Assembly: GCA_934675205.1 (NCBI GenBank)
Contig: CAKUPQ010000001.1
Location: 434,001 to 498,000 of the forward strand
Direction: 5' to 3'
Source: an uncultured Flavobacteriaceae bacterium
Lineage (GTDB): Bacteria > Bacteroidota > Bacteroidia > Flavobacteriales > Flavobacteriaceae
Length of the DNA: 64,000 nucleotides
A model generated the notes under the pieces. The model saw only the letters and a list, made by a program, of their open reading frames with translations. It had not been told where the DNA came from and did no database searches. Each line of letters starts with the position of its first letter. The first letter of the stretch is position 1. Below are positions 51,274 to 60,929 of this stretch, in pieces. Made by a program: the position numbers and the translations under genes.

Positions 51274-52062
51274 ATGAAAAGCAGGTTTTTTATTTTATTG
51301 TTCGGTATGGCTTTGTTCGGTTGTTCTTCTGATGATAATTCGGGCAACAATAATAATGGCACAAATGATTTTCTTCCGCAAGAGCAAGGAAATTATTGGG
51401 TATATGATGTGAATTCTGACGAGTTTTCAGGTAGGGATTCGCTTTACGTAAGCGGAACAACAACTTCGCAAGGAAATACATATTATACCTATTTGACCTC
51501 CGAAGTTCCCAACGGATTTTATTCCGGATTGATGACAAGCGGACAGTCAAGGGTTTCGGATTCGAAAATATTTATGACTGGAGAAATCAATATTGGAGAT
51601 GTTTTAGGAGATTTTATTGAAGTTCCGTCAGTAGAACTTGTGGATTTTGTGATTTTTGACGGAGGAACTTCACAAGGTGCAACTCTTGATAGTGAATCTG
51701 GAAGTTTTACGATACCTTATAACGGATTTGATATTTTGGTTGAATATACGCTTTCTGCAAAAGCAGGACAAAAATACCCGAATTATACTGTTTCAAACGG
51801 AGATTCTTATGAAAATGTACAATCTGTAACGATTGCTGTTTCTGCTAAAATAAGTACATCTGTTTTTGGTTTTCCGGTAACGATACTTTCATCTCAAGAT
51901 GTGATAAGCTCTACGCAATATTATGCAAATAATGTTGGGGTTGTTTTTGTCAATACCGATTTTCAATATCAGATGAATGCAGTTCCGGGATTTGAACTTC
52001 CGATTCCTCAAAACTTTCAGTCAAATACAACCGAAGTTTTAGATGATTATTTAGTTGAGTAA
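51274..52062 (+). CDS. Predicted surface lipoprotein
   Basis: 262 residues with a lipoprotein signal ending ALFGC, then SSDDNSGNNNN, an acidic then Asn-rich linker that resembles the Bacteroidota surface-export signal. The body starts LPQEQGNYWVYDV and is all-beta by pattern. No catalytic motif or named domain is recognised. Monocistronic with its own -7 box and terminator. Confidence 0.75.
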   Translation: MKSRFFILLFGMALFGCSSDDNSGNNNNGTNDFLPQEQGNYWVYDVNSDEFSGRDSLYVSGTTTSQGNTYYTYLTSEVPNGFYSGLMTSGQSRVSDSKIFMTGEINIGDVLGDFIEVPSVELVDFVIFDGGTSQGATLDSESGSFTIPYNGFDILVEYTLSAKAGQKYPNYTVSNGDSYENVQSVTIAVSAKISTSVFGFPVTILSSQDVISSTQYYANNVGVVFVNTDFQYQMNAVPGFELPIPQNFQSNTTEVLDDYLVE

Positions 52063-52067
52063 AAAGC

Positions 52068-52093
52068 AAAATACCCTGAAAACAGGGCATTTT
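52068..52093. terminator. Terminator between lipoprotein and symporter genes
   Basis: An 11-bp stem with one mismatch around a four-base A loop, followed by TATTTTTT. Its right edge touches the symporter stop codon. Confidence 0.75.
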
Positions 52094-53774
52094 ATTTTTT
52101 ATCAAAAACCATTTTCTGCAAAACAGCCGAAATAATAATCGTCAATCCTGCTCCGATTACGTTCAGCCATAAATATCCGATTACATCAAGGTAATAGATG
52201 TAAAAAATCGAGGCTTGTGAAATTACAGCTCCCAAAAACAGAGCTTGTGCTTTGATGAATTTAAAGTAAAATCCGACTAAAAATATTCCGAGGATAGTTC
52301 CGTAAAATACCGAACCGAGAATATTAACAAACTGAATCAGATTTTCAAAAAGCGTAGCATAACAAGCAAAAGCGATGGCTATCAATCCCCAAAAAACGGT
52401 AAACCATTTGGTTGATTTCACAAAGTGGATATCACTTTTTTCGGTTTTGAGGTTTCGTTTATAAATGTCAATTGTTGTGGTTGAAGCCAATGCAGTCAAA
52501 GCCGATGCAGTCGAAGACATTGCAGCCGAAAAAATTACGGCCAACAGCAATCCGACAAATCCCATAGGAAGATAATTCAGAATAAAATGAATAAAAACAT
52601 AGTCTTTATCATTGGTTTCTATAGTACTGTCTGCTTTTTTAATCAAGTCTTTGGCTTGGTCTCTCAAGTCTTTTTCTTTGAGTCCTAAAGCGGTTATTTT
52701 TTCCTGAAGGGCTTTGTTTTCAAAATTTTGATTGAGCTGATACGCATACTGCAACGTAAATTCTTGTTTGTCTTGTGCAATATCTTCCAATTGTTGTTCT
52801 AATGTTGCATATTCAGAGGCATATTCCGATTTTTCGACTGCTTTTTTTCCGTTTGGATTGAAGTGAATCGGGGCAGAATTAAATTGAAAAAACACAAAAA
52901 CCATTACTCCCACAAGCAAGATAAAAAACTGCATCGGAACTTTCAGAAGTCCGTTAAATATAAGCCCTAACTGACTTTCTTTGATGTTTTTACCAGACAA
53001 ATAGCGTCCTACCTGAGATTGGTCTGTCCCGAAATACGAAAGAGCCAAAAATAATCCTCCTGTAATTCCACTCCAAAACGTATAACGACTCTCTAAATCG
53101 AACGAAAAATCAACGATTTTCATTTTATCATTGATTCCCGCAACTTTTAAAGCATTCGAAAAAGTAACTTCTTGTGGTAAATTGCTCACAATCAAAAAGA
53201 AAGCTACAAACATTCCTCCCATAATGATAAACATCTGATGTTTTTGAGTAACATTCACGGCTTTGGTTCCTCCCGAAACGGTATAAATAATTACTAAAAT
53301 TCCGATGATAATATTGAGCAATGTAAGATTCCAACCCAAAATGGTAGAAAGAATAATCGAGGGAGCATAAATGGTAATTCCTGTGGATAATCCCCTCTGA
53401 ACCAAGAATAAAATAGCTGTAAACGAGCGGGTTTTTAAATCAAATCGTTGTTCTAAATATTCGTAAGCCGTATAAACTTTCAGCCTGTGGTAAATCGGGA
53501 TAAACGTAATACAAATGATAATCATTGCCAAAGGCAATCCGAAATAGAACTGCACGAACCCCATTCCATCGTGATAAGCTTGTCCGGGAGTGGAAAGAAA
53601 CGTAATGGCACTTGCCTGTGTAGCCATCACGGAAATTCCGACCATATACCAAGGAGTTTCGTTATTCCCTAAGATATAGTCTTTTACATTTTTGCTTCCT
53701 CTTGTTTTCAGGCTTCCGTAAACCACAATAAACAAAAGCGAAACTATGAGTATTATCCAATCAATACTGTGCAT
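52092..53774 (-). CDS. Sodium:solute symporter (SSS family)
   Basis: 560 residues with about 13-14 membrane helices and the LeuT-like SSS fold. Features are YILGNNETPWYMVGISVMATQ, ITFLSTPGQAYHDGMGFVQF, GLSTGITIYAPSII and FGTDQSQVGRYLSGK, with a long polar loop (about 300-375) rich in Glu and Lys. The substrate is unclear; this branch is often annotated for sialic acid, inositol or other solutes. A 30-residue membrane peptide gene lies three bases upstream on the same strand. Confidence 0.92.
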   Translation of the reverse strand: MHSIDWIILIVSLLFIVVYGSLKTRGSKNVKDYILGNNETPWYMVGISVMATQASAITFLSTPGQAYHDGMGFVQFYFGLPLAMIIICITFIPIYHRLKVYTAYEYLEQRFDLKTRSFTAILFLVQRGLSTGITIYAPSIILSTILGWNLTLLNIIIGILVIIYTVSGGTKAVNVTQKHQMFIIMGGMFVAFFLIVSNLPQEVTFSNALKVAGINDKMKIVDFSFDLESRYTFWSGITGGLFLALSYFGTDQSQVGRYLSGKNIKESQLGLIFNGLLKVPMQFFILLVGVMVFVFFQFNSAPIHFNPNGKKAVEKSEYASEYATLEQQLEDIAQDKQEFTLQYAYQLNQNFENKALQEKITALGLKEKDLRDQAKDLIKKADSTIETNDKDYVFIHFILNYLPMGFVGLLLAVIFSAAMSSTASALTALASTTTIDIYKRNLKTEKSDIHFVKSTKWFTVFWGLIAIAFACYATLFENLIQFVNILGSVFYGTILGIFLVGFYFKFIKAQALFLGAVISQASIFYIYYLDVIGYLWLNVIGAGLTIIISAVLQKMVFDKK

Positions 53775-53777
53775 TGG

Positions 53778-53870
53778 CTACGAATAAATTTTAGTCAGCA
53801 AATAGAAAAACAAAATGTAAACCGCATTTGCCACCAGCACGAATGTATATGATTTTTTCCACTTGTTCAT
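53778..53870 (-). CDS. 30-residue membrane peptide, probable symporter companion
   Basis: A complete small frame: basic start MNKWKKSYT, one hydrophobic helix FVLVANAVYILFFYLLT, and end KIYS, stop TAG. The stop is three bases before the symporter ATG, so the two should be translationally coupled. Such one-helix peptides upstream of transporters recall small auxiliary subunits. Function is inferred only from position and composition. Confidence 0.65.
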   Translation of the reverse strand: MNKWKKSYTFVLVANAVYILFFYLLTKIYS

Positions 53871-53981
53871 TGTTTTTATTGTTGATTTGTTAAGTCGTTG
53901 AATCTTTAAATTATTGAATCTTTAAATCCCCAAATAATGCTCAAAAGTAATAAAAGATAGCATATTACCAACAGAAATTTG

Positions 53982-53989
53982 TAAATTTG
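53982..53989 (+). promoter_or_regulatory. -7 box of yqeY
   Basis: TAAATTTG, 21 bases before the ATG at 54011. To its left (53888-53935) the spacer is made of near-repeats of TTGAATCTTTAAA. Confidence 0.5.
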
Positions 53990-54010
53990 CTATCTAATTT
54001 TTTATCTAAA

Positions 54011-54460
54011 ATGGACTTACAGACACAAATAAACGACGAAATCAAAAACGCTATGAAAGCCAAAGACACTGTTGCTTTGGATACTTTAAGAGCAATAAAA
54101 TCTGCTATTTTGTTGGTACAAACAGAAAGCGGAGCAAAAAGCGAATTGTCAAAAGACGATGAAATAAAACTGTTACAACGCTTGGTAAAACAACGTAAAG
54201 AATCTGCCCGAATCTATACCGAACAAGGTAGAGAAGACCTCGCACAACCGGAATTGGAACAAGTAAAAATCATCGAGAAATTTCTTCCTGCTCAATTATC
54301 CGAAGAAGAAATACGAAAAATTATTTCTCAAATCATAGCTGATACAGGAGTAAACGGAATCGCTCAAATGGGTCAAGTTATGGGTGAAGCCAACAAAAGA
54401 ATGGCAGGAAAGGCAGACGGAAAAACCATTTCGACTGTAGTGAAGAGTTTATTGGCTTAA
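54011..54460 (+). CDS. YqeY/GatB-like protein
   Basis: 149 residues from MDLQTQINDEIKNAMKAKD, the family's usual start; an upstream in-frame extension to 53987 overlaps the -7 box. The N-terminal helical part contains LDTLRAIKSAIL. The C-terminal GatB-like tail contains MGQVMGEANKRMAGKADGKTIS. YqeY resembles the tRNA-binding tail of the Glu-tRNA amidotransferase B subunit; its own function is not established. Confidence 0.93.
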   Translation: MDLQTQINDEIKNAMKAKDTVALDTLRAIKSAILLVQTESGAKSELSKDDEIKLLQRLVKQRKESARIYTEQGREDLAQPELEQVKIIEKFLPAQLSEEEIRKIISQIIADTGVNGIAQMGQVMGEANKRMAGKADGKTISTVVKSLLA

Positions 54461-54532
54461 ATTTTTAGAGAACAGAAAATAGAGAATAGACTTTTTCTGT
54501 ATTCCGTTCTCTTTTTTCTTGCCTTTCGGAAC

Positions 54533-55555
54533 CTAAAACAATCCTCCCTGAATGTTGTTGTTTACTCTGCCTAAATGTTTGTAGGCTTTTTCGGTAACTT
54601 CACGTCCCCTCGGAGTTCGCATCAAAAACCCCTCCTGAATCAAAAACGGTTCATAAACCTCCTCAATGGTTTCTGCACTATCCGAAACGGCTGTTGCTAA
54701 AGTCGAAATTCCGACAGGACCTCCTTTGAACTTATCAATAATGGTCGTAAGAATTTTATTGTCCATTTCGTCCAATCCGTAAGCATCAACATTAAGGGCT
54801 TTCAGAGCAAATTTTGCAATTTCGATATCTATGTTTCCGTTGCCTTTGATTTGGGCAAAATCCCGAACCCTACGAAGTAAAGCATTAGCAATCCTCGGAG
54901 TTCCACGACTTCTTCCTGCAATTTCGATAGCTGCCTCGTGAGAAATCGGAACTCTCAAAATGGAAGAACTCCTTTCAATAATTGTGGTCAGTAATTCTTT
55001 GTTGTAATATTGTAATCTTGACTGAATACCGAATCTTGCTCGCATTGGTGCAGTCAATAATCCTGAACGGGTAGTTGCTCCAACGAGTGTAAATGGGTTC
55101 AGATTTATCTGAACCGTTCTTGCGTTTGGCCCCGATTCAATCATAATATCAATTTTAAAGTCCTCCATTGCAGAGTATAAATATTCCTCCACAACAGGAC
55201 TTAACCTGTGAATCTCGTCAATAAAGAGTATATCTCTTTCTTCAAGATTCGTAAGTAATCCTGCCAAATCCCCCGGTTTATCCAAAACAGGCCCCGAAGT
55301 GATTTTGATTCCCACTCCCAATTCGTTTGCCAAGATATTAGCCAAAGTTGTTTTTCCCAATCCCGGAGGCCCGTGAAACAAAGCGTGGTCGAGAGCTTCA
55401 TTTCTCATATTAGCTGCTTGTACAAACACTTGTAAATTTTCCAATATCTGCTCCTGTCCCGCAAAATCATCAAAAGACAACGGACGTAACTTTTTCTCTA
55501 CATCTATTTCCTCTGATGAATAATTATGATTTGTCGGATTCAAATTCTCATTCAT
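54533..55555 (-). CDS. ruvB: Holliday junction branch-migration ATPase RuvB
   Basis: 340 residues from MNENLNP. It drives branch migration with RuvA. Features are [19 protein letters not shown], Walker [21 protein letters not shown], Walker [20 protein letters not shown], sensor [19 protein letters not shown], and the C-terminal winged helix ending [19 protein letters not shown] start at 55579 is less likely because the -7 box lies between the two Mets. Confidence 0.96.
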   Translation of the reverse strand: MNENLNPTNHNYSSEEIDVEKKLRPLSFDDFAGQEQILENLQVFVQAANMRNEALDHALFHGPPGLGKTTLANILANELGVGIKITSGPVLDKPGDLAGLLTNLEERDILFIDEIHRLSPVVEEYLYSAMEDFKIDIMIESGPNARTVQINLNPFTLVGATTRSGLLTAPMRARFGIQSRLQYYNKELLTTIIERSSSILRVPISHEAAIEIAGRSRGTPRIANALLRRVRDFAQIKGNGNIDIEIAKFALKALNVDAYGLDEMDNKILTTIIDKFKGGPVGISTLATAVSDSAETIEEVYEPFLIQEGFLMRTPRGREVTEKAYKHLGRVNNNIQGGLF

Positions 55556-55559
55556 AAAG

Positions 55560-55567
55560 CAAAGATA
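55560..55567 (-). promoter_or_regulatory. -7 box immediately upstream of ruvB
   Basis: TATCTTTG on the minus strand, then CTTT, then ATG at 55555: four-base spacing, predicted leaderless. Confidence 0.55.
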
Positions 55568-55591
55568 ATTTTTTATCATTACTTTTTTCTT

Positions 55592-55599
55592 TATATTTG
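55592..55599 (+). promoter_or_regulatory. -7 box of the secreted protein gene at 55627
   Basis: TATATTTG, 27 bases before the ATG; divergent from the ruvB promoter. Confidence 0.5.
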
Positions 55600-55626
55600 T
55601 TTATTGTAATTTAATTTTCTGAAAAA

Positions 55627-56262
55627 ATGAAAAAAATTCTACTAATTATTTTGTTATTTCCCCTTGGTGTTTTTGCACAATTCTATTCCGGAACAATTAC
55701 TTTTAACGATGGCACAAACAAATCAGGACTTATTAAATTGCCTAAATATAAAGACTCTAAATTAAATTTTAAGTCGGAGGAAAAGGCAAAAACTGAAAAA
55801 TTTAGTATTGAAGATATAAAAGGTTTTGAAATTACTAATGACGATGATGAACTCGAAAATTATATACCGATGAAAGTTGGTAATAATAAAATATTAAATC
55901 CCAAGAAATTCAATATAGATAAGAAAAAATCATTTGTAAAAATTATAAAACAAGGAAAGATAAGTGTATATGCAATTCGTTATATAAGTAGTACTTCATC
56001 AGGAAGAGCAAATGGCGGTATAAACGTTGTAAATAACGTAGCTGACGCATATTATCTTCAAAGAGAAAATGATGATTTTGCTTTTGCGATAGGAACTCAT
56101 AGACACGATTTGAATTTTTTGGTTGGGATAAACTTTTATGTTGCTATTGAATTTAATTTCGCAGAAATTTGTCCGAATTTTGTAAATCTTTTAAAAGAAG
56201 CTGATTTGAGTGTCAAAGAATTCTCAAAAATAGTCGATATATATGAAGAAAATTGTAATTAA
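55627..56262 (+). CDS. Secreted protein of unknown function
   Basis: 211 residues with a signal peptide (MKKILLIILLFPLGVFAQ). The mature part starts FYSGTITFNDGTNKSGLIKLP, a pattern seen in flavobacterial secreted proteins whose role is unknown, and continues with Lys-rich beta strands. A Gly-rich middle (SSTSSGRANGGINVV) follows, then a helical C-terminus with two Cys (EICPNF, EENCN). No enzyme motif is seen. Confidence 0.7.
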   Translation: MKKILLIILLFPLGVFAQFYSGTITFNDGTNKSGLIKLPKYKDSKLNFKSEEKAKTEKFSIEDIKGFEITNDDDELENYIPMKVGNNKILNPKKFNIDKKKSFVKIIKQGKISVYAIRYISSTSSGRANGGINVVNNVADAYYLQRENDDFAFAIGTHRHDLNFLVGINFYVAIEFNFAEICPNFVNLLKEADLSVKEFSKIVDIYEENCN

Positions 56263-56277
56263 CGCTACATAATTATA

Positions 56278-57402
56278 CTATTCTACATAAAACAACTCAC
56301 TCGCTAAACCGTCACTTAAAAATTTCCCTTTTTGAGTGATGATTATTTTTTGTCTGTTGTTTTCCAAAAGTCCTTTTGTGATGAGTTTTTCGGAAGTTTT
56401 TATCAGATAATCGTAATAATTTTGTCCAAAATCGGCTTGAATTTTTTCGAGAGAAATACCCCAAATCGTACGAAGTCCTGTCATTACGTATTCGTTGTAT
56501 CGGTCTGAAATTGTCAGTTTTTCAACTTCACTCGGAAGATTTCCGTTTTGGATTTCTTTAATATAAATTGAATTATTAGAAATATTCCAACTTCTGTGTG
56601 TGCCGTTGTAGCTGTGTGCCGAAGGTCCTATTCCGATGTATTTTTTTCCTGACCAATAGCTCGTATTGTTTTTAGAAAAATAACCCTGTTTTCCGAAATT
56701 CGACAGCTCGTAATGAATAAATCCGTTTTCTTTGAGCTTTTCGACCAAAATAAAGAAGTGATTTTCTGCTATTTCATCTTTCGGTTTTGGAATTTCTCCT
56801 TTTTCGATGAGCTTTTTCAGAGCTGTTTTAGGCTCAACCGTAAGAGCATAAGCCGAAATGTGAGGAATCCCGAAGCTCAAAGCAGTTTCGATGTTTTCGA
56901 GCCATTTTTCGTTTGACATTTCGGGAATTCCGTAAATCAAATCAATGGTAATGTTGTCGAAATATTTGGTTGCTTCTTGTAAACATTCTTTTGCCTGAAC
57001 AGCATTGTGGGCACGGTTCATCATCTGTAAATCATCTTCAAAAAATGATTGAATTCCGATACTTAAACGGTTGATAGGAGAATCTGAGAATTTGAGAATT
57101 TGTAAAGCTGTTAAATCATCAGGATTGGCTTCTAAAGTAATTTCCACATCTTCCGAAACATTGTAATTTTTGTAAACTTCATCAATCAGAAATTTCAAAT
57201 CAGAAATCTGCAATACAGAGGGAGTTCCACCTCCGAAATAAATGGTTTCTACCTCGTCATCGACTTCATTTTTTCGCATAGCAATTTCTTTAGCTAAAGC
57301 TAAAATCATTTCGTCTTTCTTTTTCATAGAGGTCGAAAAATGAAAATCACAATAATGACAAGCCTGCTTACAAAACGGAATATGAATGTAGAAACTGCTC
57401 AT
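56278..57402 (-). CDS. hemW: Radical SAM haem chaperone HemW
   Basis: 374 residues. The radical SAM cluster motif is CKQACHYCDFHFS, preceded by SFYIHIPF. TIYFGGGTPSVL, ITLEANPDDLT, RLSIGIQSF and IDLIYGIPEM follow. The C-terminal HemN_C region is short. The order and the YCDF context fit HemW, a haem-insertion chaperone, rather than coproporphyrinogen dehydrogenase HemN. Last gene of a leftward operon after the sugar transporter and a lipoprotein. Confidence 0.92.
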   Translation of the reverse strand: MSSFYIHIPFCKQACHYCDFHFSTSMKKKDEMILALAKEIAMRKNEVDDEVETIYFGGGTPSVLQISDLKFLIDEVYKNYNVSEDVEITLEANPDDLTALQILKFSDSPINRLSIGIQSFFEDDLQMMNRAHNAVQAKECLQEATKYFDNITIDLIYGIPEMSNEKWLENIETALSFGIPHISAYALTVEPKTALKKLIEKGEIPKPKDEIAENHFFILVEKLKENGFIHYELSNFGKQGYFSKNNTSYWSGKKYIGIGPSAHSYNGTHRSWNISNNSIYIKEIQNGNLPSEVEKLTISDRYNEYVMTGLRTIWGISLEKIQADFGQNYYDYLIKTSEKLITKGLLENNRQKIIITQKGKFLSDGLASELFYVE

Positions 57403-57417
57403 TTCTTTAATCAGAAA

Positions 57418-57894
57418 TTATCGGATTTCAACGGATTTTAAAACCTGATTTTCTATAACTTCATCAAGGGTTGCTGTAATGGTTTTCGATTTTTTATCAT
57501 ACGAAACAGAAACATTTTTTACTTCGTAATATCCTGCTTTTCCCTTACAATAACAGAAAACTCCGAAAAGGATTTTGTCGGGTTTCAGGTTTTTGAAACT
57601 TTTATCAAAAACAGAATCATCAAGCTCAAAACGGATCTCTTCGATATAATGTCCGTCCATATAAGCTTCATCTTTGTTTTGTTCGTAAAAATAGGCAAAG
57701 GTTGTTTTCCCCGAATGTTCTTCCGCTTGATGATACAGACTTCCGATATCGTCTTTTTTGATGATTAAAGCGGTGTTTTTATGCTTTTCAAAACGACAAC
57801 TTCCATTTTCGGGACATACCGATTCCGAAACTTTCTTTTGTGTTCCACACGAAAAAAGAAGTAAGCCGAAAAGTACAGATACGATATTTTTCAT
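57418..57894 (-). CDS. Predicted lipoprotein of unknown function
   Basis: 158 residues. Lipobox LFSC is followed by GTQKKVSESVC, non-acidic, so periplasmic orientation is likely. Four more Cys (VCPENGSC and VFCYCKG) may form two disulfides. It starts three bases after the transporter stop and ends 15 bases before hemW, so all three are likely on one transcript. No family is recognised. Confidence 0.75.
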   Translation of the reverse strand: MKNIVSVLFGLLLFSCGTQKKVSESVCPENGSCRFEKHKNTALIIKKDDIGSLYHQAEEHSGKTTFAYFYEQNKDEAYMDGHYIEEIRFELDDSVFDKSFKNLKPDKILFGVFCYCKGKAGYYEVKNVSVSYDKKSKTITATLDEVIENQVLKSVEIR

Positions 57895-57897
57895 AAT

Positions 57898-59541
57898 TTA
57901 TTGATTTGTTTCCTGTTCCACTTCATCAACATTTATGCCTTGTTTTTTCAGTATTGATTTGACCAAAACCGCAAAAACAGACAAATAGACAAAACCAATT
58001 ACTCCCACAATATATGACTGATGAATTCCGATAATATCGGCTAATTTTCCTTGAAAAGGCGGAATTATTCCTCCTCCCAAAATCATCATTACCAAAAAAG
58101 CCGAACCTTGTGAAGTGTATTTCCCGAGTCCTAAAAGCGAAAGGCTGAAAATAGCAGGCCACATAATACTACAAGCCAAACCTCCCGCCAAAAACGCATA
58201 AATCGCAATGGTTCCGTCTGTTGATAATCCAATAAGCATTGCTGTAATTCCCAAAACGGAAAAAATAAGCAATGTTCGTGCAGGTTTATCTTTCGAAATA
58301 AAGAAAGCCACAATCTGAATAGCCACACAAATTACGTAGTAATACAAAGGAGACATATCTTTTCCCGAAATGGTGTTCACCACCAAAATAACCGAAAAAG
58401 CAATCAAAGGAACGATTATCATAGCTAACATTTTCCGACTTTTACTCAAATTGAAAACCGAAATGGCTCCTGCCCAACGTCCAATCATCATACTTCCCCA
58501 ATACATCGAAATATATTTTGCCGTATCCGAAACAGCCATACCTCCGAATTCTTCGGTTTGCAGTAAATCTCCTAAATTACTTCCGATAGCAACCTCCACT
58601 CCGACATAAATAAAAATAGCCAACATTCCTAAAACGAGTTGTGGATATTGCATTGCTCCCCAACCCTCTTTGCTTTTTCTCGAACCTGCCAAGGCAAAGA
58701 GCAAACTTCCGACAACCACAACCAAAGCCCCGAACAACCAATACATTCGTTTTTGTTCCAACTCGTGTGACACAAGGGTTTCTTCGGTTCTGTAACTGTC
58801 AAAAACAGGGATAAAACAAACCAGCAAAAGAATCGTCATTACAACAAGTGTTACAAGTGCTTTTTTGGATTTTTCTACTTTTTCGTCCGAAATTCCGCTT
58901 GGAAGTTTCTTTGAAAAAGCGAAAATGGCAGCTGCTGTAACGAACAGAATTCCCACACCGACATATAACCAAACGACTTTGTTCAGGCTTAAATTCGCAA
59001 TTTGTTCGTCCGAAACCGAGGCAGCCGAACCAAATAAAGCCAATCCGAGGATAATAGGTCCGATGGTTGTTCCGAAAGAATTGATTCCTCCTCCGAGATT
59101 TACCCGACTTGCTCCTGTTTTCGGGTCTCCGAGCAAAATAGCAAACGGATTGGCTGCCGTTTGTTGCAACGAAAATCCGAGAGCCATAATAAATAATCCG
59201 ATAAGCATTGCCATATAAACATTAATCTCAACAGCCACAATCATCGCTCCTGCTCCCAAAGCCGAAAACAAAAGTCCGTACACGATACTTTTTTTGTAAC
59301 CCCATCTTCCTACTATGTCTTTGCCACGAAGCGTTCCCATAATAAAAAGCAGTAATGCTCCGAAGTAATAAGCCGTATAAAAAGCAAAATCTATAAGCTG
59401 TGATTGGAATTGGTCAAGCCCGAAATAGCTTTTGCAGAATGGAATAAAAATGCTGTTCCCTGCGGCTATAAATCCCCAAAAGAAGAAGACGATGACAAGC
59501 GTATATAAAGCAGGATAATTGGTTTTAATGTTTGAACTCAT
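57898..59541 (-). CDS. MFS sugar transporter, FucP/GluP-like
   Basis: 547 residues with twelve or more helices. [22 protein letters not shown] is the FucP-type first helix. [42 protein letters not shown], and [13 protein letters not shown] with [20 protein letters not shown] in the second half are typical of the glucose/galactose and fucose:H+ symporter family. The exact sugar is not readable. First gene of the transporter-lipoprotein-hemW operon. Confidence 0.9.
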   Translation of the reverse strand: MSSNIKTNYPALYTLVIVFFFWGFIAAGNSIFIPFCKSYFGLDQFQSQLIDFAFYTAYYFGALLLFIMGTLRGKDIVGRWGYKKSIVYGLLFSALGAGAMIVAVEINVYMAMLIGLFIMALGFSLQQTAANPFAILLGDPKTGASRVNLGGGINSFGTTIGPIILGLALFGSAASVSDEQIANLSLNKVVWLYVGVGILFVTAAAIFAFSKKLPSGISDEKVEKSKKALVTLVVMTILLLVCFIPVFDSYRTEETLVSHELEQKRMYWLFGALVVVVGSLLFALAGSRKSKEGWGAMQYPQLVLGMLAIFIYVGVEVAIGSNLGDLLQTEEFGGMAVSDTAKYISMYWGSMMIGRWAGAISVFNLSKSRKMLAMIIVPLIAFSVILVVNTISGKDMSPLYYYVICVAIQIVAFFISKDKPARTLLIFSVLGITAMLIGLSTDGTIAIYAFLAGGLACSIMWPAIFSLSLLGLGKYTSQGSAFLVMMILGGGIIPPFQGKLADIIGIHQSYIVGVIGFVYLSVFAVLVKSILKKQGINVDEVEQETNQ

Positions 59542-59635
59542 CTTAATTTTAAGTTTTGAATTCGATAAAAGTAAGATAAATTTTTAAATTTTAGTAAAAA
59601 TGATGTGTAATAGTTGTGTTTTACAAGGTGTTTTT

Positions 59636-59700
59636 TTAACCACAGATTAAAGGATTTTCACGGATTTCGGATTAAAAAATCTGTGCAAATCTGTGGTTAA
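59636..59700. repeat. Inverted repeat of the AACCACAGATT type
   Basis: Perfect 13-bp arms TTAACCACAGATT (59636-59648) and complement (59688-59700) with inner partial pairing. A related pattern occurs near 61840-61905. It lies between folC (stop 59706) and the transporter gene, and may act as a folC terminator. Confidence 0.7.
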
Positions 59701-59705
59701 TTGAA

Positions 59706-60929
59706 CTAAACCACTTCTGCTACAACAAAAGTGCTTCCTCCTACAAAAACCAAATCGTTTGGGGAGGCGTTTTTTTTAGCATTTTCCAAAGCGTTTTTTA
59801 CGGACGGATAGCTTTGTCCGAAAAGGAAAAATTTCCTTGCTTTTTGTTGTAAAATATCGGTTTCCAACCCTCTCGGAACATCGGGTTTACAAAAATAATA
59901 GGTTGCGTTTTTCGGAAATAAAGGCAAAACCGAATCCAAATCTTTATCGTTTACTGCTCCGAAAACAATGTGTAATTGTTTGAATTTTTCTTTTTGGATT
60001 TCGGATAAAACAATATCCAATCCGTGTTTGTTGTGAGCCGAATCACAAATGATTTTCGGGTTTTCTTGCAAAATCTGCCATCTTCCTAAAAGTCCTGTGT
60101 TTTTGACAACATTCTGAAATCCGTTTTTGATGTTTTCGTCCGAAATTTCAAAAAGATTTTTCTCTTTCAGTATTGTAAGGGTTTGTAAAGCTGTTTTTTT
60201 GTTCTTTTCCTGATATTTTCCGATTAAATCGGATTTTTGGGTTTTAGCAATCAAATCCGATGCAAAATAAATTTTGGATTTCGTTTCTTTGGCTTTTTTC
60301 TCAAAAACTTCTTTGGTTTTTTTGGTATATTCTCCAATTACAACAGGAATATTCGGTTTGATGATTCCTGCTTTTTCAGATGCAATTTCGGATAATGTAT
60401 TCCCTAAAAACTGCGTATGGTCAAGTCCGATATTCGTAATCACGGAAATAAGCGGAGTGATGATATTGGTAGAATCCAAACGTCCTCCCATTCCGACTTC
60501 GATAACAGCTACATCGACTTTTTGTTTTTTGAAATAATCAAAAGCCAATCCGACTGTCATTTCAAAAAAGCTCAAATTGTTTTTTTCAAAAAAAGATTTG
60601 TGTTCCAAAACAAAATCACAAACGAATTTTTCGGAAATTTCTTCTCCGTTTATTTTAATTCGTTCTCTGAAATCCTTTAAATGTGGGGAAGTATAAAGTC
60701 CGACTTTGTAACCTGCTTCCTGCAAAACAGAGGCAATCATACTCGAAGTTGAGCCTTTTCCGTTTGTTCCTGCAATATGAATGGTTTTGATTACTTTTTC
60801 GGGGTTTCCGAGATAATCCGAAAGCAGAATCGTATTGGTTAAATCCTTTCTATAAGCACTTGCTCCCTGTTTTTGGTACATTGGAAGTTGTGCGAACAGC
60901 CACTCTAAAATTTCGTGATAGGTTTTCAA
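59706..60929 (-). CDS. folC: Dihydrofolate/folylpolyglutamate synthase
   Basis: 407 residues. It adds glutamate to folates. The P-loop is TIHIAGTNGKGSTSSMIASVL, followed by GLYTSPHLKDFRERIKING, the Mur-ligase-like VIEVGMGGRLDSTNII, VITNIGLDHTQFLGNTL, and SAHNKHGL. The first codon is TTG directly after the TonB stop (TAA-TTG). The MKTYHEILEWLFAQLP context matches the family N-terminus, so TTG initiation by coupling is likely. The next ATG would remove 16 conserved residues. Confidence 0.93.
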   Translation of the reverse strand: MKTYHEILEWLFAQLPMYQKQGASAYRKDLTNTILLSDYLGNPEKVIKTIHIAGTNGKGSTSSMIASVLQEAGYKVGLYTSPHLKDFRERIKINGEEISEKFVCDFVLEHKSFFEKNNLSFFEMTVGLAFDYFKKQKVDVAVIEVGMGGRLDSTNIITPLISVITNIGLDHTQFLGNTLSEIASEKAGIIKPNIPVVIGEYTKKTKEVFEKKAKETKSKIYFASDLIAKTQKSDLIGKYQEKNKKTALQTLTILKEKNLFEISDENIKNGFQNVVKNTGLLGRWQILQENPKIICDSAHNKHGLDIVLSEIQKEKFKQLHIVFGAVNDKDLDSVLPLFPKNATYYFCKPDVPRGLETDILQQKARKFFLFGQSYPSVKNALENAKKNASPNDLVFVGGSTFVVAEVV

